A stretch of 64,000 nucleotides of DNA, from contig BDDC01000020.1 of assembly GCA_001662425.1 (NCBI GenBank), forward strand, positions 84,888 through 148,887, written 5' to 3'. This DNA is from Chlamydomonas sphaeroides. Lineage: Eukaryota; Chlorophyta; Chlorophyceae; Chlamydomonadales; Chlamydomonadaceae. Of the stretch, positions 22,401-31,798 are shown in pieces; positions within the stretch are counted from its first letter, which is position 1; each line of letters begins with the position of its first letter. Made by a program: the position numbers and the translations under genes. A model generated the notes under the pieces. The model saw only the letters and a list, made by a program, of their open reading frames with translations, did not search any database and was not told the DNA's origin.

Positions 22401-23684
22401 GCTGCTGGGCTCGGTCTTCCTGGGCGCCCTGTCGGCGGCGCCGGCCCTGGTGGAGGCGGCCACGCACCTGACCGCCTTCCGCGGCTTTGCGGGCACCTCG
22501 GTGCTCATCATGGTGCGTGGTCATGGCCGGGTTCATCTCAGCTTGTAACTTATACTTCATGAATATTATATAGCAAAGGTGTACACAACGAAGTGCATTC
22601 GGCGGAGTGCATTCGGCAACCGTGAGCGCGAGTGCTCGATGCTCATCATGCTGCGCCTGGAAGGGCAACGAAGGGCCGTAGGATGCCAGACGCCGCCATG
22701 CGGGATGCCGCGATCAGGGACCCCAAGCCGCCCAGCGACCAGCCGTACCCGGACAAGGTTGGCTGCAGGGCAAGGCTAGTGGGTCTGGCCCAGCGTGCAG
22801 CGCGACGGTCTAGGCGGCCGGACCGGACGGCCACATCGTGTTGTAGATCTGGGGTTCTCCGCTTTCGCCCACTCCAACGCCGCGATGGGGCTTGGCGACG
22901 GCGGCGAATCTCAGATCTGCAACACGATTCGCGCTGGACACCAACCTGGGCCCGGAACCGGGGCAGGGTGCAGCATGTAAACATGCGATGCGCGGCATGT
23001 GTGGGCTGGTCGCAGCCGGACCAGCCGCATGTTGCGAGGCGCGGGCGCTGGGCAGGGCGGCAGGCCCTCCCTGGGTTGACGGGCTTGACTCAGCGAGGCG
23101 CTGGGCGGGTAGGAGCGCAGCGACACAGGGCGTGCCGGGCCGAGCCGGGCCCCAGGGAATGGCGCACTGCCGGCCTTGCGGTTCCCCGGCGACGGCCGCA
23201 GCGCCGTTGTGTGGGTGTCGCTCTAGACCGGTCCGGCGGCCTCCTGGCGCTGCTGCCAGCGTTGTCGTCGGCGTCTTGAGAGGCACCAGCGTGCATGAGG
23301 GCTGGGGCAGAGCCGTGTACATGCTGGTCGGCAAGCCTATGCCTCCGATCCCCGAGTCGCCCTGGCACCTCCCGCCGCCCCCCGCGGTGCGAGAGCGAGC
23401 GTATGTTGGGAGCAGACGAGCGGGCAACTGGGAGCGGTCGAGCAGGCTCTTGGAGCGTTCGACACCCTCCTGTCCTGCTCCAACCCTGGCCTGTCAAAAT
23501 ACCTGATTTTCGTACCGTAGGCTCTGCCGTCATCTCTGCTGATGGTTTGATTGACTGCTCGTCCCTCGCCCCTTGCCGCCGCCAGGTGGGTGTGGCCACG
23601 GACACGGCGCGCCGCATCCGGGCCGAGCAGGCCATGGCCAAGTACCAGGACGTGGACAAGCTGTACGACAACCTCAAGATCTAA
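19405..23684 (+). CDS. SCY1: Plastid SecY, thylakoid preprotein translocase channel
   Basis: Central channel subunit of the thylakoid Sec1 translocase, working with SecA and SecE to move and insert proteins in thylakoid membranes. Ten exons join in phase: 19405-19917, 20090-20263, 20541-20734, 20881-21021, 21305-21350, 21571-21653, 21818-21926, 22103-22177, 22363-22512, 23586-23684, giving 527 residues. The N-terminus, rich in Ala, Arg and Ser with few acidic residues (1 to about 50), looks like a chloroplast transit peptide; a Ser/Thr/Gly linker follows to about 100. Family signatures are GVYIRLPGVDVDAF, the plug/TM2 region LGIIPYINASI, the basic loop PGLKKLQRDEG, YVQEAERRIPVNYSSR before the C4-C5 region, NATGVMPLIFASS, NYYYTF, IPAIRPGRQTAEYV and GFAGTSVLIMVGVATDT, ending KYQDVDKLYDNLKI. 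This covers the full ten-helix SecY fold. Intron 9 (22513-23585) is much longer than the others and contains a 94-bp near-palindrome. Confidence 0.96.
22835..22928. repeat. 94-bp imperfect palindrome in SCY1 intron 9
   Basis: The left half, starting ATCGTGTTGTAGATCTG, is matched in reverse complement by the right half, ending CAGATCTGCAACACGAT. In the outer 35 positions 29 pair; the inner part is weaker. The whole can fold into one long hairpin with almost no loop. It sits inside the only long intron of the gene. It could be a small foldback or MITE remnant. Confidence 0.8.
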
Positions 23685-24640
23685 GCAGTACGGCAGGGCA
23701 CGTGTTTACGGCAGTACGGCTGAGGTGCGGTGGCACGCACGGGCGAGTCGGGGACTCGCAGGCGCGGCGGGGGCCCGCGTGGGCTGTGTTGGTAGGGTGC
23801 GGGTGGGTGAGGGAAGGGGCCGGCGGCGTGTACCGAGGGCCAGCTCGTGCCACCCGTTGGAGGCGTTGGGCATGCTCTGCAGGGGTGAAGGTTGGGGCCT
23901 GAGGTTTCGGCTGGGCGTGAGGCGCGAGGCATGTGTATTACTCCTTGCGTGAGTACATCTTGAGGCGGCGAGCGGTCCTGGTTGGAGGGTGGGCGGTGCG
24001 GCTTGGCGCAGACGCGAGCGGGGCCTGGAGCGGGCACGCTGGGTTGCGAGGACCTCATTTTCGCGCCTGTTTGTGGGTGCTGTGCGAGGTTGGCAGCGCC
24101 TGGGCCTGTAACACGCTGGCTGTAACAGGCCGTGTCGGTGCAGAGGCAAGTAGATGCAGAGGCGAGCAGGGGAACAGCGGGGGAACAGACCCCTGGCGGC
24201 GAGTGCAGATACTGCGACTGCTACCGGCGTGCCGACGAAACACAAATGGTGGGCTAGCGCACTGGGGATGCAGAGGTCGGACGATAATACCATGGTACTC
24301 TGTGCCGACTGGCCAGCTGCTTCGGCAATGGCAAGCCAGCTGAAAGGGGTAGGGGTCGCGTCGCGGGTGGTCCGGGACAGGGTACGTGCACTGAGGAAGA
24401 TGCACGGAGGTTCCAGTTGCCTGTCACACGACTACAGTCCTGGCAAGATTCGGCTAGTTGTCCGCGCCCTGAGCGACACGACCTGGACCACCTTTCCGAT
24501 TGGAAGCGCGCCTTGCAACTGAGTTTAACCTGGCTAAAGCGAAAGCCGATTGTAGATAAAGTTAGAAACTTCTGCGTTGCCTCGGCACACATGTGTGACG
24601 TGCTCTAGACGTTCGCGCCAGTTAAAATAAATTGGGCACG
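23685..24640. other. Intergenic: SCY1 3' region and ankyrin-gene leader
   Basis: No gene is supported. It begins with the SCY1 3' untranslated region, which reaches two TGTAA signals at 24107-24111 and 24121-24125. The remaining 500 bases, with a more AT-rich stretch just before 24641, should hold the promoter and leader of the ankyrin gene. Confidence 0.45.
24107..24125 (+). terminator. Candidate paired TGTAA polyadenylation signals of SCY1
   Basis: Two TGTAA pentamers (24107-24111 and 24121-24125) about 430 bases after the SCY1 stop. TGTAA is the usual poly(A) signal of Chlamydomonas-type green algae. Assignment rests on position and motif only. Confidence 0.45.
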
Positions 24641-27600
24641 ATGCCGCCCAAACAGCCCCAGGGCGCAACGCTTGCTGCATTCCTACCAGCTGCTCTGCAG
24701 ATTAGCAAGGAGCCCGAGGTGGCCAGCGCGCCCAGCGCCCCTCGGCCGCCAAGGTGCCGTTGCGATGGGCCCTATGACCTGTGCTGGCGCTACCCGCACA
24801 ACATCCCCAACGCCGCGTGCAAGGTGCGCGCTGCTGAAGATGTTACGCAGATGCTGAGCCCGGCTTAGCCCTCCCTCGCGCCCACACGCCTTCTTCCGTC
24901 GCGTTGACCGCCCCTTACTCCCGTCGCTCTGCCCCCCGCCTCGCAGTCCACGTGGGACCGCATGCTGCAGCCCTTTGCGTTCAAAGGCCGCGAGTGGACC
25001 ATCACCGAGCTGCGAGGCCTTTGGCCGCACACCATGCAGGTGGGGCAGGCCAACCGCCAGTCCATCCCCAGCTCCTGGCCCTACCTGGCTACCCGCACCC
25101 CCTACCCCTGCCCCTCCCCCCACCACACACTCAATCCGGACCCTCGCTGCACGTGTAACCGTGTCAGCCGTTTTTGCCCCTGTCCTGCCCTGCTGCTACG
25201 AGCCAAGCAGCCCTACGTCGTTCACCTACCGCAACCTCAAGGCACCGCACCATGCAGCCGTTGACCTGCTTATCGCCGCGCACCTGTTTGAAGCTTGTCG
25301 GCCCTGCGCGCCTCCCCATCGCCCCAGGCCCTGAACGAGCGGCTGCTCAAGGGGCGCATGGAGCGCACGCTCAAGGAGGACCTGCAGGACGACATCCAGG
25401 TGGGTCATGCAACGTCGTTGCTCATAGCTACAGTCTTTCTTTATTGCAGTCTTGCATACATCCACAAAGCTTCCATAGTCCTGGACAGTGAAAACACTCG
25501 TGGTACGCTCCCAAGTGACCTGCAGGACGACATCCAGGCGGGGCGGGCTTTGGGGCTTGTGCGTGCGTGCAGGAGGGACAGCCCCGAGTGCTTGCCCCCG
25601 CCAAACCCGCCGCCCCTCCCGTCCTCGCGCCCCTCCCGCGCCCCGCCTCGCCCCGGCCAGGTCCTGGTCGACCTCATCCAGTACTCGTGCAAGCCCCACC
25701 CGCGGCCGCCCCGGGCAGGCATGAAGGCGAGCACGCGCGGGTCATGGCCGGGCGGAAATCATCGGGCACCGCCTGGGGTTGGCCCTTGAGGGGCTCGGAC
25801 CTTGCCTTGCCTGGGCGCCTTGGGTCGGGCAGCCAGCGCCTGAGCAGGGGTCCTGCAGCCGCAGCCGTATAACCCTTTGGTGCCTCAGCTTGTGGTAAAA
25901 TGCTGGACGCCCGGGCTCCGGTGTGGCTCAGGTTCGCCGCCTACGCTGTCCCGACGCCACGCGCCCATGCCCCGCCCCACAGACGCTCATTGTGCAGGGG
26001 CGCATCCTGGCTGAGGCCATCGCACAGGTGGGAGGGGCGCTGCCATGGCCAAGTTCGGGGTCGCCATGCCCCATGTGGCATGTGTGGGGCTGCCAGCACA
26101 CACGCCGCCAACGCGCCTCGCACCGCCAGGGCTGCAGAGGCCTGTGGCGCCCCACACGGCCGACCAACCGCCGCCGCCAGGCAGCGTACGGTACCAGCCT
26201 GCCCGGCTCCGACCCGACCCGCCCGCCCCTGCTGCTACGCCACCCCCTGGCGCGCACACGAACCCCAGGACGCGCTGTTCCAGCTGGACCCTTCGGACCC
26301 GTCCGCCCCCCGGCCCGACCGCGACCTGGTGGACTTGATCAACCGCCTGCGGGAGGCGCACCCCTACAGGCAGGGGCCGTGGGTCTGCGAGCGGAGGGCA
26401 GAGGAGCAAGCAGCAGGCCAGGAAGCGGGGATGAACAGGGGACAATATTCGGGCCGCGCCCGTCGAGCTCCTCGCTGCTAGGCGGCCCCCCACCCCACCT
26501 CACTGGGGTTCTGTGCTACCTAACACTGGAACACACATTGCCATGCACTGCACCCCTCCCCGCTGCTCCCTCCCTCCCCGCTGCTCCCTCCCGCAGCCTG
26601 CTAGCGCCCTGCCTGCACGTGCTGCGCTCGCTGGGCAACACCGCGGTGCACCTGGACCGCGACTCGGCCCGCCTGAGCGACGCGGAGATCGGAGACGCGG
26701 CGGCCACGGTGGGTGCAGGGCAAGAGGCAGCGGGGGGAGCTGTTGAGCGCCACCGGAAGGAATCGAGCAGGCTGCAACGGAGCAAGCGACTTGAGGGGAA
26801 GGGCGCGTGCGCCAGCTGCCGCTGGCTGGCTGTATGGATGGCTGGCAAGGTTGACCTGGCCCTGGCCTCCTGCCTGCCCCCTGGCCCCCATGGCTTGCCC
26901 GCTTCCCCACGCCGCACCCAGCGGGTGTGCCATGCGCGCAGGCTTGTCGGGACCTGGCCTTGCGCTGTCGTGACCTGGCCCTGGCCCCGCGTTGTGCCCC
27001 CCCCGCTGTCCACGGGCAGGTGTGCCGTGTGGTGGTGCTGGTGGTGGACGCCTACATGCAGCTGTGCGCCAACCTGCACAAGCACGAGGAGCAGGGGGTG
27101 GGTGCGGGCCTGGGATAGGATAGGGTTGGGGCATTGGGGAGTGCAGGGAGGCGAGGTGGCACGACCACGAGGAGCAGGGGCTGCGTGCCAGCAGGAGGGG
27201 CCTGGGCGCTGCGGCTCCCCTTGCCCGGGCGGGGAAGGACTCGCTGCTCCGCCTCCACGGGCCTTTGCTGTGGCCCATGGCCGCTGCCGTCCGCCTGCCT
27301 CCCCGGGGGACCCCACACAGGAGGCCTTGGCGCAGCCACTGCACGAGGCCCCGGTGGCGCCCATCCCCGCGCCCAACGTCCTGCTGCGGCCCCGCGACAC
27401 CGCGGCCGCCGGCCCTGGCGACGAGCCGCCGTCGGCGCCGCCGCCGCTGCGGCCGCCGCCGGCGCCGTCGGCGTTGCCGCCAGCCTACGCGCGGCGCTCG
27501 GCCGACGGCGACACCGCCGCCGCCAACGGCTGCCGGCGGCACAGCACTGGCGGCAGCAGCGGCGGCAGATCTCAGAACGGATCCATGGACGGAACCGGCC

Positions 27601-30530
27601 GGGTGCCGTACAGCCTGGTCCCGCAGGACTGGTCGGTGCCGCCGCCGGCCGGCGCCGCCGGCGGCGCCAGCCCAACTGCGAGCCGCGGCTGGTGGCCGCC
27701 GCTGGGCCCCGGCGACGCAGCGGCTGTGGCCGCAGTGACTCCATTGGCGGCGGCGCCGCCGCCATCGTTCAGCGTGCTGCGGCGGCCCAGCGGCAGCGGC
27801 ACCGCCGATCCTGGGATAGAGCCGGCGGCGGCAGCGGCGTCCAGCGGCACTGCAATTTCCGCTGTGGACTGGCTTGCGGGGCAGGCGGCGGCGGCGTACG
27901 GCAGTTCCGGCAGCGTGTGGGCCGGCGGCGGCATGGCCGCGGCGGCGACGCCGCCGACGTATCCCGGCCTGCCCCACTACCCTTCGCCGGCGGCGCCGCT
28001 GCCGTACCAGCCGCCGATGATGTCCTTTGGTGGCGCACAGCCGCATGGCAGCAGCCCGCCGCGGCGCTCGCCCATCATGCTTACCGGAGACGCCGCCGCT
28101 GGCAGCGGCGCCTTCCCCGCCGCCGCGTCGTCTCCGCTGCCCCGCGGCTCCTCTCCGCAACACGCGCACCCCACGCTCGGCTCCAACCACGCGAACTCTA
28201 TTCCCGGGCCTGCAGCCGCCGGCTCCCTGCCGCCGTCGGGCAACACCGGCGGCGCCGCCGACGCCTCCAAGCGGCTCCTGCAGCTACTGGCGACAGCGGC
28301 GGCACCGCCGGCAGCCAAGGTGTCGCAGCTGCTGGCGGCGGGAGCTAACCCGTCCGTGTCGGACAAGGTAGGCACCCGCGTCCACTCGCCTCGCGGCCCT
28401 ACCTCAACTCCTGTCACGACACCCTGGCGGCGGCGCCTCGCTTCGCCCAGCGCTGCCCCTCAGCGCATGCCCTGCCTGCACCGCTAGACCGCTACCACTG
28501 CCCCATAACGGCACCTCCCCACTCCCTGCCGTACAGTCCGGCATGACGGCGCTGCACCTGGCCTCCTACTGGGGCCACCAGCAGGCGGCAGAGGCCGTGC
28601 TGCAGGCCCTGGCGGCGGCGGCGCCCGGCGCCGCCGCGGCAGCTGCCGCCGCCGCCGACAAGGAGGGCCGCACGCCGATGTGGGTGGCGGCGCAGCGAGG
28701 ACACGCAGGCGTGGCGGCGGCGCTGCTGGCGGCGGCGGCTGGCGGCGGCGCGTCGGGCCTGCTGAACACCGCAAACACGGTGCGCTCCGTGGCCGTGTGG
28801 GCGACGTGCTGTGCGGCGCTGCGCGGGCTGCTCTCCTGGTCTCGTTGCCAACGCCAACCCACCTGATGTGGGCCCTTGTGCTAGCACTTCGCATCCGCCG
28901 CTCAGGCGCCGTGCCGTGCTTGTCCGGTCGCTCACGCACCCTCGCGCCGCCCTCGCCTTCCTCAGTCGGGCGTGACGCCGCTCCGAGTGGCGGCTGCGCA
29001 GGTGCGGCCACGGGGTGCCGCTCGGTTGGGTACACCTCGGCTGGGATCCGGCCGCTGCGTGCGCTGTGCACCCACACGCCCTGACGACGCACGCCGTCGC
29101 ATGCGGCGTCAGCAAGCTTTGCGTTGGCGGCCGTGGCGCAGCACCCGGCTGCGCCCGACGTACGTGCTTGCTGGTGCGTGCTGCTTTTCCCTCGCGTCAC
29201 CCCTGCCTGTCCCCCCGGGCCTTGCAGGGCCACCTGGCGCTGGTGGAGCTGCTGCTGCGCTCGGGCGCCAGTGTGGATGCGGCGGACAAGGTGCGGCGGT
29301 GGCGGGCGGCATGTGCCCCGGAAGTGCGGAGCGGGGATGGGTCGTGGGTGTGAGGGCCGCAGGCGTGCGTGAGGCACCAAGCTGTGCCCGGACGCGGCGC
29401 CGGCCTTCGGACAGCCGTGCGCTCGCGCAGCGCCCGCCAGCCGCGCCAGACCCACCCGCACTGAAGCCGCCTGAAGCCGCCGCGCCTCCTCCTTTCCCCT
29501 GCTCTCATGCCTACCCGTGTCCTCCTGGCCCTGCCGCCGCCCCGCCTACCGCCGCCCACCCGCAGGACGGCTACAGCCCGCTCTACGTGGCCTGCGCCCG
29601 CAGCCATGTGGAGGTGGTGGCGGCGCTGCTGGCAGCGGGCGCGACCGCCGACCAGGTGCGGCCGCCGGCACAGCACGAAGGTCTGCAGCCCTTGCTAGGG
29701 CGCTCGTGGCCGCGGTCTCTCGCTGGGGTTGGTCGTGCCGGTCCAGGCGCTCAGGGCCGCTCCGCTTGGGCTGCGGTCGGGATGCGCCGCAGGGGACTCG
29801 TTATTGGGGGGGTGGGGGTGGCAGCCCGGGCCCGGGCGTTAAGAGGCGGTGGGCAGGCGGTCGGGAGGCGGTGGGCAGGCGGTGGGCAGGCGGTGGGCAG
29901 GCGCCCGCCGGCCAGGTGTGGCCGCCGGCATGGGTCGAGGGGCCCAGGGGCAGCGGTGGGCCGGGGCGCAGCCGTAGCCGCCGCTGGCTCGCTCGCGGAG
30001 GGCTGGTCTGGTGCTGGGGGGCAGTCGCTGTTGGACGAGGCGACCCGGGCCAGGCGCCCGCACCGGACGACGCTGACGACGCGCTGCGCTGGTCAAGCCT
30101 CGGCGGCCCCGCGAGCACTGCCCCGCGCCGTGTGCCCCGCCTGCACCTCAGGCCGACCGCGCGCAGCGCACTCCGCTGTGGGCCGCGCTGCACCCGGGCG
30201 GCAGCGCCAAGGCCGAGGCAGCGCCCGACCGCCGCTCGGCCGTGGTGCGGTCGCTGCTGGCAGCCGGCGCAGACCCGCACCTGCTGCCGGACGCGCGCGA
30301 CCGCGACTTTTGCTGGCAGGTGCGTGATGTGCGTGCAGCTCGGCCAAGGGCGCCTGACCGCCTATCTTCTTGGTGGCACCGCCGCCCGCCGGTGCCGTCT
30401 GCTCGGTGCCGTGCGGTCCAGCACGCGTGGCTCGTTGTCAACCGCGTGCCGCTCACGCTTGGCCGCACCACCGGTGGGCACCCCAATGCGCACGCAGGTT
30501 CTGGCCGCGAGCATCGCCGCCGGCGAATGA
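24641..30530 (+). CDS. DUF4145/HEPN-like domain plus ankyrin-repeat protein
   Basis: Fifteen exons in phase: 24641-24823, 24947-25039, 25328-25399, 25661-25714, 25983-26027, 26269-26369, 26597-26708, 26942-27097, 27321-28367, 28537-28779, 28966-29001, 29228-29290, 29566-29655, 30152-30319, 30498-30530; 831 residues. Residues 1-270 are mostly helical. LVDLINRLREAHPYR followed by a helix, LRSLGNTAVH (192-201) and a further helix match the shape of DUF4145 proteins, a branch of the HEPN superfamily with an LRxxGNxAAH motif; this link is inference. Residues about 273-600 are a Pro/Ala/Gly/Ser-rich linker in one exon. Residues about 600-820 hold some six ankyrin repeats with clear consensus pieces: GMTALHLASYWGH, GRTPMWVAAQRGHAGVAAALL, GVTPLRVAAAQGHLALVELLLRSGASVDAADK, DGYSPLYVACARSH and QRTPLWAALH. 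No signal peptide or membrane segment. Two introns appear to use GC donors (after 26369, solid; after 25714, less certain). The intron after exon 3 contains a duplicated exon end. Function unknown. Confidence 0.8.
25379..25538. repeat. 22-bp exact direct repeat spanning an exon-intron junction
   Basis: The last 21 bases of ankyrin-gene exon 3 plus the first intron base (25379-25400) recur exactly at 25517-25538 inside the following intron, 138 bases downstream. The first copy is followed by GTGGGT (the used donor), the second by GCGGGG. The sequence between, 25401-25516, is more AT-rich than its surroundings and has a pyrimidine tract with TTGCAG resembling an acceptor. The arrangement looks like an exon-end duplication. 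Confidence 0.9.
29844..29901. repeat. GGCGGTGGGCA minisatellite in an ankyrin-gene intron
   Basis: About five tandem copies of an 11-base unit GGCGGTGGGCA, one of them diverged, inside the intron between the exons ending at 29655 and starting at 30152. Confidence 0.8.
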
Positions 30531-31798
30531 GAGGCGCGGCGGGCGGAGCGCGGGATCTTGGGCGGGCGCCGCTGCACTCGGCGCGCCCGCCGCTGGTGCC
30601 GCTGGCACCGTGTCACCGGCGGGTTTGGAGCGGGAGGCGGGCGCTGGGGCGCTACCGGCAGCGCCCCGCAACTGCGGCTTCGCTCCCGTCGCATCTCCCC
30701 AGTGCCCTCCTGCTCCAGGCGCCGGTATCTGCCCGCCAGCGCTGCCCGGCAACGCCTGCACGGGGCGTGCCTCCGAGGCGCTCACCCTGCCGCCCGGGAG
30801 TTCATTTGCGTCGGTGCATTCCCACCACCTATGCGCCGCTCCGCCCCTGCCTCACGCCGCCTCAAGCCACCGCTTCGCTGCTGGCCAACGGCCGCGAGTC
30901 CGCCCATGGCTTCCACACGGGAAGACGGGGTGCCCCCACAATACCATGTCGCCGCCGCATCTACGTCGGGCCGTCGGCGCGGCGCCGCGCCCGCCACCCA
31001 TCCACATTGTTGAGGCGATGTGGCCACGCAGCGGCCTGGAGCCGCCTGGAGCCGTCTCGCGCTTCCCGTCCAGGGGCCTGAATCCCTGGCACGTTGGCCC
31101 CCGCACCGCCCTCGGCCTCGGGCCTACGGGCCGAGCGCAGGGAGGCCCCTGCAGTGGCTCGGCCGACCCCGAGCGCCTTGCGGCGTGTGTCCGCCGGCGT
31201 GAGCGCTGCCCCTTGGTGGCGTGCCCCGACAAGCCGGGCGGGTAGAAAGCCGACCGTGGATGCGGTCCGGCCTGAGCGCTGCCTGGCAGGTTAGCTGCTT
31301 GTCGAGGATTAGTGTTTGGGATTTGCCGTTGATCGAAGCCCTCATGCTAGCTGTGTGGCACTGAGCAGCGCACCAGCTATTGCTGTGGCGGTGGTGGCAT
31401 GCAGTATCAAAATGCGGTTGTGACAACATATCAGTAGCGCACTGAGGTGCCCGGATGCTGGTGCTGTTTTTGGCTGGAATCAGCTGGAGGATGGAACACG
31501 CTGGGGGCTTGTGTTGGGGTAGGGCCTGGCCCCGCTTGTCCCAACAAATGCTAGCGAGGTTTTTGAGCCCACTGGCTTCGTCAATTCGAATGCGCCTTGA
31601 GCGCTATGCCGTCTGCTGACCATGTAAAGTCAGTAAGTCACGAATCCAATTTATGAACATCCAAACCGTGATACGTCGCGACGCAAGCCGCCTCGGAGGC
31701 ATCGCCTCTGCCCCGCCGCCAGTGCCCCCTCTGCCTCCATCCTGTGCGGGCGATACGGTAAGTATGTACAAGCCCCCACCAAGCTGCACCACTCGGGC
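30531..31798. other. Convergent 3' region between ankyrin and RBBP9 genes
   Basis: No gene is supported. Both flanking genes end into this stretch. A TGTAA at 31623-31627 could end the ankyrin transcript, which would give a 3' untranslated region of about 1.1 kb. The part after 31250 is markedly more AT-rich than the coding regions. Confidence 0.4.

Noticed and set aside
26601..28190. 529-codon minus-strand open frame
   Set aside because: Antisense shadow of the Ala/Pro/Gly-rich linker exon; Arg-rich with no structure.
25923..28487. 854-codon open frame taken as one gene
   Set aside because: Only pieces of it are real exons of the ankyrin gene (25983-26027 and 27321-28367); the rest is intron read through in one frame.
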